A stretch of DNA of 64,000 nucleotides from Anastrepha obliqua (lineage: Eukaryota; Arthropoda; Insecta; Diptera; Tephritidae). The notes beneath the pieces are model-generated. The model saw only the letters and a list, made by a program, of their open reading frames with translations, was not told the origin of the DNA and did not search any database. Both the position numbers and the translations under genes were made by a program. Location of the stretch: contig NC_072896.1 in assembly GCF_027943255.1 (NCBI RefSeq), forward strand, positions 61,646,501 to 61,710,500, read 5' to 3'. Shown piece after piece: positions 34,801 through 43,389 of this stretch; within the stretch, counting starts at the first letter, position 1, and each line of letters begins with the position of its first letter.

Positions 34801-37800
34801 AATACTTCTGTTCCAAGTAAGAGATCAATTCGCTGTGGTTTGAAAAACTCTTCGTCTGCCAAAATTGTGTTGCGTAGAAAATTCCATGTTGAAATGTCGA
34901 TTTGAGCATCTGGTTGGTAGGCGATGTGCGTTGTTATGCCGAATTGCAGCGGCAGTTTGAAGTTCGAAGTCCGTGACTTAACGGTTGTAGTTGTGCATGT
35001 TTGTTGCTGTGTCGACGAAATGGCTTGAGACGAATTGCCATAATGTAACATCGTGTGATGGCCTTTGTTGCAAGTGCGGCAGCGATGTTTTGATATGCAT
35101 TGAACCAACCTATGACCATTGCTTAGGCAGTTGATACACAGACCATACCTTTTTGTTGTGTCGAAGCGCTGATTTGAGGTCATCTCCTTAAATTGAGGGC
35201 AACGTATAAGTTTATGCTTGGAGCTGGAGCAGAGAACACAACTCGAATTCGTTACAGCAAATGATGATTGTTGATTAAGATTCTTTCCATGATTGTGCTT
35301 GCCAGATTGTGACTTGCGTTTCACTGACGTATCAGATGAATGCAAAAATTGACAATGTCGTTCTAAAACCTGAGTACATGTGGACCAAGTTGAAAGCGAT
35401 TTGTAGTGGAGTGAATCATTTCATTTATTGCGAGTCTGGTAGTCACATCTGCCTATGACGATGTAGATCAGCATGGCTTGCGCAATTTCTGAACTTGAAC
35501 CCAGAGATTCTAATGAACTAAAGATGGCGGATACCTTATCTACTAGGCTTCTCAACTGCTGAGCGTTCGATTTGTCAACAAACTGATGTGATTCCTTCTA
35601 AAAATATCAAAGTCGGATTATGAAATCGTTCCCTAAGTCTATCCAATGCCTTTGGATAGTTTTCGCTAGTTACTTGAAATGCTTTAACAGTTTCTAGAGC
35701 TGAGCCTTTCAAGCAGGATAAAAGGTAATTACAACGTTCTATATTCGGTAATCCAGATTCACATGAGATTATTTGAGTAAAGGACATTATAAAATTTGTA
35801 TACTCAGCATATACTCAGCACGCATAAATGTTTGGGCGAATGTGAAGAAAATAATTACTGAGTTCCAGCAGGTGTTCTTCATTTGTGCATCTAAACTTCA
35901 AGGCTAAGAAGAAAACTTTCTCATTTTTTGTTGACTTTTCATGTGCATTCGAAACTACCTCGTGAGATATACTTTTTATAAACTAGCATCTGTTGGCCTC
36001 TCGACCCATATAATAGAAATATTAAAACTGTTATTCGAAGACACTTCAAATCATATTTGGCTCTATGACAACTTTCCTCCCCCCGCAAGCGGTGAGAGTC
36101 TCCCGATGAATGTCGTTTATGGCCAGTCTGTATACTGTCCGATCCAGTAATCTGGAGGTGGCTCGGGCTCGAGCAGGTGTCTGCATGGGTGAGGTCTGCG
36201 GTAACACCCTAGCAGAAACTGCTTACTGAGCAGTTTGTTATGCTCCTTAACAGGCAGCATTTGGGCCTCATTATGTAGATGGTGTATAGGTGACATCAGA
36301 AGGCATCCTGTCACGGTTCTTAAAGCAGTGTTTTGGCAGGTCTAAAGCTTCGTCCACTGCGGATCACTGGTTCCATGCGACCAGGCAGGCGAGGCATAGT
36401 TTAGAACCGGTTGGCCTATTGCTTTAAAAGTCGACAGCAACATTTCCTTGTCTTTACCCCAAGTGCTGCCGGCGAGCGACTTGAGAACCTTGTTGTGATT
36501 CTGTACTTTAGTTGCAATAGCGGTTGTATGCGCTGTCAATGGTAACTCCCAAAATTTTGGGGTTGTTAACCGTTGGAATTTGTGTATAATCGACTTTCAC
36601 CTTGAATTGTAGCTTGACCTCCTTTTTCCACGTGGTGAAAAGGGTCGCCGTGGATTCCTCGCAGTGAAGAAGCGAGAAAGGCTGGCGAGGTAGTCGTTTA
36701 CCTTGGAGCATAGGCCATCAATGTCATTGCCCGACGCCATTATCGTGCAGTCGTGAGCGTATGAGACCAGGGAGACTCCCTTTGGTGGCTGGGAGAGTTT
36801 CGAGATATAGAAGTTGAAAAGCATGGATGAATGGACACCCTGGACAGTCCTCTCGTAGGGGCGGTTTTGATTGAGGCCGCGGTTTACCTGGGTGTTTATG
36901 ACGGTGAGTGCTGTGGTGGTCCTGTGCACTCTTCGGAAACCATGCTGGTGCGAGGCTGGGGTCAAGTGTTTCGTAAAGAGTGGGAGTAGAAGGGCCTCAA
37001 GAGTCTTCACTACTGAGGAAAGGAGAGTTATCGGGCGATAAGACTCCCCTTGGTTGGCGAGTTTCCAGGCTTCATTAGTGGGACCACTCTCCCTAATTTC
37101 CTCTTATCAGGAATGATGAGAGTGGCCATAGACAGGTTGAAGACCTTGGTGAGATATTTTACTCCCAATAGACCCAGCTTTTTCAACATCAGCATATTTA
37201 GTCCGTCAGGGCCAATGGCTTTGGATGGTTTCATGTGTTTGATGGCCCCCTGAGCCTCGTCGATGGAGAAATCAAGTGGTACACTGTTGTATGTCAGTTT
37301 GTGGAGTGGATCTGTTACCAGTTGCCGTATCTCGTAATTGAGATCCTTTATCCGAGGATCCCCTGGATAGGCCTGGCGTAGGCGATCACGCTCGTTCGCC
37401 AGAACAACTGCTTCAGCTGTGAAGTTGGGACGTATGCCCCTGATCCTTCCAGCGGGTATGAAGCGAGCAGCGGCAGCTGTGATCGCCTTTCGGAATGCGC
37501 GTACATCGGTGGGAATGGGGAGAGCGGCGAAGATGTCTTCAATAAATTCCGCGAATCTGGTCCAATCAGCTTTGTTGAAGTTGACGTATGACCGGTGATC
37601 CGCGGAAACAAAGTCGGCAGGTCTGTCGGTCGAGATAATAGTGGGCAAGTGGTGTGATGCAAGCGATAGTATAGGTCGCCAGGTTATGCTATCCCTTAAC
37701 ATTATAAGGTGGTGTCCCTGCGGTGGTCGATACCTGCATCGATAAGACGATACTGCAATGAACGCTAAGCCTCCACCGTGGTCTCGCTCGCGATCCTTTC

Positions 37801-40800
37801 TGTGCACATTGTAGCCATCCCTGGTAATCAGGGTTGAGCTAGCGTCCAGTTTTGTCTCTTGGACCGCAGTTATCTTGATATCTGGTATCAAGATAGCTGC
37901 GGTCCAAGAGACAAATTTGACCAAATCGAAATACATGGTGTTCAGTGTAGCAGAATTCCTTCTTCTTATAATTGGAAGTTTGGCGACGAGGTTATCGCGA
38001 TTATTAGCAAATATAAATATCTGAGCGTGCTGCTTACATACAAACTATCTTATACGAAACACTTAAATCTGAAGCTTGCTGATTCTAAAAGCGCTATCAA
38101 TGCAACTTGGCTTAAATATATAAATGATCCTCGTATTTATGATGCGCAAGTTTGGGTTGTCGACGATTGCGACTCATTTGGAAGACTTCTACGTTTCTGT
38201 ATTAAAAAATAATTTTTTTTGCCGCCAAATACTCCGAATTATATGATTTATATCGAAACGGATTTGGTTCCGCAATATTTACATACACTTAGAGCACATA
38301 TGTACATATGTAATTTGTCTTATATATATTGTATATAATTGGCGCGTACACCCTTTTTGGGTGTTTGGCCGAGCTCCTCCTCCTATTTGTGGTGTGCGTG
38401 TTGATGTTGTTCCACAAATGGAGGGACCTACAGTTTCAAGCCGACTCCGAACCGCAGATATTTTTTTTATGAGGAGCTTTTTCATGGCCGAAATACACTC
38501 GAAGGTTTGTCATTGCCTGCCGAGGGGCGACCGCTATTAGAAAAATGTTTTTCTTAATTTTGGTGTTTCACCGAGATTCGAACCGACGTTCTCTCTGTGA
38601 ATTCCGAATGGTAATCACGCACCAACCCATTCGGCTACGGCGGCCGCCTTTTTGTCTTACGGTGTTTTATTATGCCGCGCATCCCAGTTGAGGAGACTGC
38701 ACTCCTCGGCGATCATTGGGTAAGGACATCTCGCTAATGTTAAATATTGAGCCTCTTACTGATTTTACTTCTAAGACTTTGTTTAAATCTTAAGCACAAA
38801 AACCTTTCGACTTAAAATCAGAAACATATGATTTGTTTGCACTTACAGATATTAAATAGTTTAGTATGATGTGATAATTTTTCTGCCTACGTTATTAGCT
38901 TAATAGGAAGTATTCTTAACCTAAAAGCGAGACCTTTTAAGAATGCACTTTCTACCGACTGCACAGTTTGTAACTTGAGTGACCTCGAAAACATCCAACA
39001 GTCGAGGACATCTGCCTAATTTATAAAAGTTTTCGTTTAGAGCATTTTTGTGAAAAACATTAGATTTATTTAATATTATAAATATATAGGGATATGGTTT
39101 TAAAAGAATTTTCATAACTGCACTTTTGAATTTAAATAATATTTTGTGCCTACTGAAGTTTTAGTTATTGTTTGCATTTTATAATAATACACTTGAACCA
39201 GAATCCTTTGAATCAAAAATGCAGAAAATGTGCCATCATATATGGTACTTATTGTAAATTATTCCGACTGACAACATACCAATGTTATAGTCGTACGTTC
39301 TACTAGTTATAAGTACCAATTGTATATGTATAATTATTATTTAAAAAAAAGAACATAACATACATACATAGGGGATTCTGCTGTTTCCGTGGCGCCGCAA
39401 TCTGACGACGGATTCTTATAGAACTCGACAAAAGAAAACGAAATGAAGAAGTAAAATTTTTGATATTTCGCTTAGTTTTCGAGATATTGAATAAAAAAGG
39501 TCTCAAAATGCCCTTTGGAACTTCACTATAATTTGCCTATTACACTATATATTTTTTAACACTTCACTAAAATTCACGAAAATACACTCACACGCGTGTT
39601 TTTACTTATTTTTATCCTTATATTCGAATTATTTTTATTAAAATAAAATGCAAATGCATTTGTCCATGCAGTCACTTTCCAATTTTAAACGCGAATAAGA
39701 AGAAGATTGGAATGACAACAGTATGGTGTTGCCGGATGCCTGCAAATAAATGAACAAAAATTAAGTATTTAAGTTTAGTGTTAATGTTGGGGATGGGGGT
39801 TATTGTGCCTCCTTATTATATACATGCATATGATGTTTTAATTTTGGGTTCAATGGTTTTAATACGGAAAGAAGTTCTACGCAAAAATACTGTGGATTGC
39901 GTAGCCGGATTTGGACTGATGAGGGTTATTTTTTTGAAGCGCGGCCGAAGGCCACCCACGCGAAAAGATGTTCTACGCAAAAATACTGTAGATTGCGTAG
40001 CCGGAGTAGGACTGATGAGGGTTATTTTTTTGAAGCGCGGCCGAAGGCCGCCCACGCGAAAAGGAGTTCTAGGCAAAAATACTGTGTTAATTAATTTAAT
40101 TTTAATTACTTTATTATTTTTCGAGATACGCTTAATATCATTGTTTTTAAGTTTGAATGAGCTGTATGTTTTTATTTTCAAAATTATTTCTCAACTTAAA
40201 ATTAGAGCAAAAAATACTGCAGTTTTACAATGAACCTTCTACTGAACTTCTCTGCATACGAACTTCGTTTTTATTTCAGGTGTATGGCAACACCAACTTT
40301 GCGCTAAATTAGACAACTTTAACATTAAATTACTTGAAAACTAAGCGAGATATCAAAAAATTATACTTGTTCATTTCGTTATCTTTTGTCGAGTTCTATA
40401 AGAATCCGTCGTCAGATTGCGGCGCCACGGAAACAGCAGTATTGCCCATACATACATATGTTTACTATATATTTATAAATAACTAATATATTTACTTACT
40501 TTTTTTACTATTAGGTTGTTACTTCACCAAATATACGAGAGACCTTTGCGGCAAAGCTGGGATCAGAGGGTGGGTTAAAAACTCTAAGCAAGGAACTATT
40601 ATAGGAAAAATGCAAGGACCGAAAGAAGAAATCGACAAGATGTATGTACTTTAAAGATGACTTAGTAAATACGCTCTATGTATATATTTTCGTCTTAGGA
40701 TAAGCTGGCTATCTAAGGAAGGTTCACCCGGCTGCCAAATTGACAAGTGTATATTAAAAAATTCTACAACTCTCAATCGGTTGGACTATAAGGATTTTGC

Positions 40801-40813
40801 AATTAGATTTTGA
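28841..40813 (+). CDS. Acylphosphatase-like protein, three exons with an 11.6-kb first intron
   Basis: Exons: 28841-28904 (ATG to CAAG, donor GTAAGC), 40515-40641 (acceptor ATTAG, donor GTATGT) and 40699-40813 (acceptor TCTTAG, stop TGA). Phases fit, giving 101 residues, the normal family length. Residues follow the acylphosphatase fold: SVEFEVFGHVQG, then GCYFTKYTRDLCGKAG, GWVKNSKQGTIIGKMQGP, MISWLSKEGSPGCQID and a LDYKDFAIRF C-terminus. Acylphosphatases hydrolyse carboxyl-phosphate bonds using an Arg in G-x-x-F-R and an Asn in V-K-N. The Asn is present, but the Arg position is Thr (CYFT), so catalysis may be lost. Intron 1 holds gypsy, BEL, LINE, SINE and MITE insertions; intron 2 is 57 bp. 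It converges on COX6C. Family assignment is strong; activity is doubtful. Confidence 0.9.
30037..30140 (+). repeat. SINE body fragment
   Basis: GTGAAACACCAAAATGA, CGGTCGCCCCTCGGCAGGC and GTGTATTTCTGCCACGAAG follow the SINE sequence, which is then cut off at GAAGCTCCATAATTATA. Confidence 0.75.
30141..31139. other. Intronic sequence, no recognised domain
   Basis: An open frame at 30338-30802 (154 codons) has no domain I recognise, and overlapping frames on both strands are equally open. I see no support for a gene. Confidence 0.35.
31306..31533 (+). repeat. Gypsy 5' LTR, 3' part with TATA box
   Basis: TATATAAGCAGAGGTGCATG (near 31311) is a good TATA region followed by a GGGTATTCAATTGG stretch. 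A similar sequence (TGTATATAAGAACAAGTGCA then GGTATTCAGT) occurs at about 42150-42190. The LTR ends just before the PBS. The exact LTR start upstream was not resolved. Confidence 0.6.
31534..31550 (+). other. Retrotransposon primer-binding site
   Basis: TGGTGTCAGAAGGGGGA begins with TGG, the complement of the tRNA 3' CCA, and fits a tRNA-Leu-type PBS (TGGTGTCAGAAG..., from memory). It sits between the LTR end and the gag start at about 31585, as expected for first-strand priming. Confidence 0.7.
31585..32055 (+). pseudogene. SAP-domain gypsy gag with M/S-rich repeats
   Basis: The in-frame start near 31585 (MAKLS, then an in-frame stop) is followed by MEQRGMLTNGNKAELKVRLR and ETMEEESVDVGEYVFQLEAE, the SAP-like N-terminus. 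The region after residue 70 is rich in QMSSGMKSKMPQISSQ-type motifs, a repeated S/M/Q heptad-like pattern that may form a coiled coil. The frame closes at 32055, and gag continues in other frames to the zinc knuckle near 32680. It is broken and not expected to be expressed as one protein. Confidence 0.7.
33944..34670. mobile_element. TTAA-flanked MITE with GGRGGTAGTATGGT ends
   Basis: Left GGAGGTAGTATGGT (33944) and right ACCATACTACCCCC (34670) are inverted, with one difference. TTAA flanks both sides (33940-33943, 34671-34674). A TTAA target points to piggyBac or Kolobok. The interior is non-coding with long A and T runs, and contains an internal inverted pair: a TCGAA(T)n tract near 34230-34270 and an (A)nTTCGACGT tract near 34350-34380. 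It separates gypsy sequence from BEL/Pao sequence. Confidence 0.75.
34689..35790 (-). pseudogene. BEL/Pao gag-protease remnant
   Basis: Frame 35345-34689 has CVLCSSSKHKLIRCPQFKEM, GLCINCLSNGHRLVQC and HRCRTCNKGHHTMLH, the three Zn-binding clusters of BEL/Pao gag, then FLRNTILADEEFFKPQRIDL and LLGTEVFCE, the end of the A17-type protease (L.DP.F..P..IDLLLG...F). Frame 35787-35575 gives YLLSCLKGSALETVKAFQVT and LRERFHNP, the DUF1759 gag core. The protease active-site region between the knuckles and HIAYQ is deleted. Frameshift between the two parts. Confidence 0.82.
35880..36094 (+). pseudogene. LINE reverse transcriptase fragment, left part
   Basis: Plus-strand sequence gives KTFSFFVDFSCAFETTS and FYKLASVGLSTHIIEILKLL, then SNHIWLYDN. 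This is the FVDF..AFD..PR..L..KL...G...... block of a non-LTR RT, with D replaced by E in AFE. It is cut at about 36094 by a Jockey insertion and resumes at 37916. Confidence 0.7.
36095..37915 (-). mobile_element. Jockey-clade LINE, 5'-truncated and decayed
   Basis: Minus-strand, from 5' to 3': endonuclease start IKITAVQETKL and RDGYNVHRKDRERDHGGGLA (near 37870-37750); internal deletion; NYEIRQLVTDPLHKL; AIKHMKPSKAIGPDGLNMLM (RT motif 0/1); KLGRVVPLMKPGNSP; GFRRVHRTTTAL; GVHSSMLFNFYISKLSQPP (normally G...S..LFN.Y...L); and LVSYAHDCTIMASG, where the catalytic YADD reads YAHD. The C-terminal NKLLSKQFLLGCYRRPHPCR is near 36200. The 3' end with CTCCCGATGAATGTCG matches the copy ending at the window's right edge (63712-64000). 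Confidence 0.85.
37851..37915. repeat. 30-bp hairpin at the Jockey 5' junction
   Basis: TTTGTCTCTTGGACCGCAGT... (37851-37880) and its inverted copy (37886-37915) differ at one base, with a 5-bp loop TCTGG. It duplicates the codons for AAVQET in opposite orientation. Such inversions arise when LINE cDNA folds back or is primed twice. Confidence 0.85.
37916..38215 (+). pseudogene. LINE reverse transcriptase fragment, right part
   Basis: LTKSKYMVF, then WKFGDEVI.IISKYKYLSVL and LTYKLSYTKHLNLKL form the late RT region (K.K.MVF...; Y.YLGV.L). It continues the fragment at 35880-36094. The stretch that should contain YADD is missing, so the Jockey insertion was accompanied by, or followed by, loss of about 300 bp. 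Confidence 0.65.
38323..38650 (-). repeat. Full-length tRNA-derived SINE with target-site duplication
   Basis: On the minus strand it runs from GGCGGCCGCCGTAGCCGAAT (A box) through GGTTCGAATCTC (B box), GAAACACCAAAAT, the CGGTCGCCCCTCGGCAGGC block and CACCCAAAAAGGGTGTACGC to an AT tail of the ATACAATATATA type. TTTGTCTTA is duplicated at 38314-38322 and 38651-38659. This is the best reference copy in the window (328 bp) and still carries intact-looking pol III boxes. Confidence 0.92.
38660..39370. other. Intronic sequence, nothing recognised
   Basis: AT-rich; no coding domain or shared repeat was seen. Confidence 0.4.
39371..40445. mobile_element. DNA element with ~105-bp near-identical TIRs
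   Basis: CTGCTGTTTCCGTGGCGCCG at 39378 and the inverted CGGCGCCACGGAAACAGCAG at 40439 begin inverted repeats that continue for about 105 bp with few differences, through TCTTATAGAACTCGACAAAA to CTTAGTTTTC. CATACATA precedes the left end and follows the right end, a possible 8-bp duplication, but it is low complexity. The interior is non-coding and includes a 96-bp tandem repeat. The superfamily is unassigned; an 8-bp duplication would suggest hAT or P. Confidence 0.75.
39866..40089. repeat. 96-bp tandem repeat, about 2.3 units
   Basis: GTTCTACGCAAAAATACTGT starts at 39874 and 39970, and as GTTCTAGGCAAAAATACTGT at 40066, giving a period of 96 bp. Each full unit ends with the palindrome GCGGCCGAAGGCC(G/A)C and CCCACGCGAAAAG. 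Units 1 and 2 differ at only a few positions, so the duplication is recent relative to the host element. Confidence 0.88.
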
Positions 40814-40904
40814 TGTATTGAAACTCTTGTCATAAACTTCTTCACCGTTTGAAATATTGGAATTTATTTTAAGTTGTTAACCTTTCCCAAAAGATTTTTG
40901 ATAA

Positions 40905-40910
40905 AATAAA
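40905..40910 (+). promoter_or_regulatory. Acylphosphatase poly(A) signal
   Basis: AATAAA occurs 92 bp after the acylphosphatase stop codon; a second AATAAA is near 40918. The COX6C stop codon, on the opposite strand, is at 41046, so the two 3' ends are less than 150 bp apart. Confidence 0.6.
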
Positions 40911-41045
40911 ATAATTAAATAAATATTTGTCCTCTCAATTGAGAAATCTTGTATTTTTATATTTGGAAATCAACATTTTGGGAAAAGCAATTAATCGTAT
41001 ACTAATCGTAACCACTGTGCCTCTCATCTTTAACTTTCTGTTTAT

Positions 41046-41346
41046 CTAACATCCTTGGAAACGACCGTTCGCCTTCATACGTTCAAACGATTTCTGTGCA
41101 TCATATTTTCTGAAAAGATGTTTTTATATATGTAGACAAATATATGTAGACAAAATTACTACGAATCGATTACTTGTAAAATTCGCCATAAGCATCTTTT
41201 TTGGGTTTGTTCACAAGAAAATACCAGCCTACTGTTACAACTGTAGTCAATGCGATAGCAACGGTTAGGTTCTTTTTGATGGTAGCATTATGCAAACCAC
41301 GAAGAACAGGCTTTGCAGCACTTACAGTTGCGGGAGCACTCGCCAT
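41046..41346 (-). CDS. cype: Cytochrome c oxidase subunit 6C (cyclope)
   Basis: Exon 1 runs 41346-41174 on the minus strand (ATG; donor GTAATC) and exon 2 runs 41109-41046 (acceptor TTTTCAG; stop TAG). Together they encode 78 residues, the usual COX6C length. The protein starts MASAPATVSAAKPVLRGLHN, has a single membrane helix (LTVAIALTTVVTVGWYFLV), then KPKKDAYGEFYKKYDA and QKSFERMKANGRFQGC. The GLHN...helix...Y.EFY..YD...SFE.M arrangement is that of COX6C, a small inner-membrane subunit of respiratory complex IV. The intron is 64 bp. TTTTTTTTTAG stands just before the start codon, so a 5' UTR intron is likely. The ATG chosen is the only one in frame. Confidence 0.93.
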
Positions 41347-41599
41347 CGTAACTAAAAAAAAAGAAAATTGCGTAACAGAACAAACATAGGTTAGATGTAA
41401 AAAAACTTTCGAGACATAAATTTTGCACTTCAGACTTTTGTGTTCTTAATTTGCAATTATTATGAGTATTTTTTTAAGAATTATGTTAAACTATTTTAAG
41501 CTATAAAACATTCACACCTTTTAATCAGATAGAAGAAAAACTTCTGACAAATGTACACACTACGAGAAATGACAAATATAAGGCTTGCCACAAACACTG

Positions 41600-41638
41600 C
41601 GCAACGTCGTCGTTAAACCGGTCAACGACGACGTTGCG
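41600..41638. repeat. Perfect 15-bp hairpin upstream of COX6C
   Basis: CGCAACGTCGTCGTT (41600-41614) and AACGACGACGTTGCG (41624-41638) are exact inverted repeats around a 9-bp loop. It is GC-rich against an AT-rich background. It may be the remnant of a foldback element; it lacks the CACACCAGGCAACC motif of the Harbinger element at 45596. Confidence 0.7.
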
Positions 41639-41999
41639 AAGTCTTAAAGGGCAGATAGACGCTATAAATATTGCACAAATCATTTGTTTTCAGAATATTT
41701 TACGTGTAACAAATTGTAATGTTGTTGATTTTCTTGGTGTCGTTGAAGCATCCGATGAATAGAATGGCAAGTAATATTAGAAAAGAAATATTAATAAAAA
41801 CAGGGAAATAAAGGCCGGCAAAAGAAGGTGCTTTAAATAATCCGTTTTATTATATTATTTTGCTAAGGATTAACATAAACTATTTTTTGTAACAAAACTC
41901 TAATGGTCAATGATCGGAATTCGGATAAAACCTTTGTACCCTAATGCAACAACAACGATATGATTAATTTGTCCTCACAGCCCTTTGTAATGTGTACAA

Positions 42000-42225
42000 C
42001 TGACAAGTGAATGTATTGTTGTGAATCTACAAGCTACGCGAATCTGCTGACAACACTAGAAAGCGAATGGCATACTAAAGCCAAGCATGAAGCGTGGCAG
42101 AAGATGCGAGCTGTCATATATAGAAATTACGATAGTTATTAAGCAAATGTATATAAGAACAAGTGCATACAAATAAGGTATTCAGTCTTGCCTTGTAGGA
42201 GAATTTGTACTTCCAGATGAATTGG
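42000..42225 (+). repeat. Gypsy LTR-like fragment
   Basis: AGAAGATGCGAGCTGTCA, TACGATAGTTATTAAGCA, TGTATATAAGAACAAGTGCA and GGTATTCAGT match, in order and with divergence, the LTR before the PBS at 31534. The coding remnant next to it (42231-43380) runs on the opposite strand, so the two are not arranged as one intact element. Confidence 0.5.
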
Positions 42226-42230
42226 AGTAC

Positions 42231-43380
42231 TCATCTTAATGCTGCATGATCTGTTCTTAATTGAAATCGTTGACCGTACAAGTATTTGTGGAAATGTTTT
42301 ACGCACTCAACCACAGTGGAACGCTTCCTTCTGTTCCTTACGCCACACAAAAGTGCAACTCCTCTTGGTGAGATTTTACAAACTCCGGGCAACCTTTGCG
42401 AATCCTGAAACAAAACGACGGTAATACGTTCACAGTCCTAGTAAACATCGGAGGCTTCCATCTTTCCCTTACTGGAACTCTCGTGTCTTTTCTCGTCTTC
42501 ACTAGTGTCCTTCCCACGATTATGTTCGTCGTCTCCTCGCAGATTCTTTGGCCCACATTTCGCTCGCCCCACAGCCTCCTTCCACATTAGCCCATATGAC
42601 TGCTTCAGATATTGGTGGAATCCATTGACAATAACTTAGGGTTACTTTTCTGTACTGTACATTTGGCTCATATCCAGGTCTCAGAGGTATCTCCCTTATT
42701 CTGACACCACAGAACCTTTTTACCCAAATCCAAGGCAAATCAATTATTCGTTTTTCCGTGTTTTAGCCTGTAAAAAAGTGTGAACTACTGAAGAAGCTCC
42801 AATAACTACTTCGCAAACTGGCTTTCCGCAAATCGTTGCTCTCTCTCTAGGCCCCTGGAGCTTGTAGCCAGCCAATGGTTCCACATTACCGATTACCAAA
42901 CGCGACCGGCTGATCGAGTTCGTTGTACCTGTGTCCAGAGTAAAAACCTGGGATCGACCATTTACAGTTCCCCTTATCGACAAGTTATTGCGTTTCCGTC
43001 CAATTAGCAAGACAGGGACTGTAGGGTATTCAGTTATGGGAACCAGTTTTCGCCCCGTAATTGGGGTTCGTTTTAGTTTAACGGCTGCTGTGTATCAGGA
43101 GCGGCATTGTCAGTTTAAAAGCTTGGCTTTCTTCCTCTTGGGTTCGTCCTCGGTTGGCTACGTGGTATACTGCAATTGCGGGCCATATGTCCGGATTTAC
43201 CGCCGTTGCAACACTTCAAATCCTAGCTTCGTTGAGGAAAGGACTTCCTTATTACTTTCTGGCTTTCTCGAGAAGAACTGCTGTTTCCTGTGTCAACGCA
43301 AAATACATTGTTTCAACAAACGTCTCCTTCGGTATTAGTATGCCACCCGTTTTGTGCCCGGATCTCGAATACCTCTTATG
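42231..43380 (-). pseudogene. Ty3/gypsy gag-protease fused by deletion to RNase H
   Basis: Minus strand, 5' to 3': CCHC-like GKSGHMARNCSIPRSQP (near 43195), protease GRSQVFTLDTGTTNSISRSR with a DTGT active site (43010-42744), a linker with YRKVTLSYCQWIPP and WAKESARRRR, then an abrupt jump to STVVECVKHFHKYLYGQRFQ and LRTDHAALR (42310-42231), which is the RNase H region. The whole RT is missing. It is related to the remnant at 26821-27590. Confidence 0.72.
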
Positions 43381-43389
43381 AATGCTGGG

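Larger units (their letters stand above)
28905..40514 (+). other. Acylphosphatase intron 1, packed with transposons
   Basis: Delimited by GTAAGC at 28905 and ATTAG at 40514. It contains, in order, a SINE, a gypsy remnant with LTR and PBS, a TTAA-flanked element, a BEL/Pao remnant, a LINE split by a Jockey copy, a full SINE, and a long-TIR element 70 bp before the acceptor. The stretch 28905-30036 shows nothing recognisable. Splicing across it is inferred from exon content, since the first exon alone is 64 nt. Confidence 0.85.

Noticed and set aside
39866..40089. CRISPR-like array
   Set aside because: Only 2.3 units of a 96-bp tandem repeat with no spacers, in a eukaryotic intron.
41201..41389. 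62-codon plus-strand ORF over COX6C
   Set aside because: It is the antisense shadow of COX6C exon 1.
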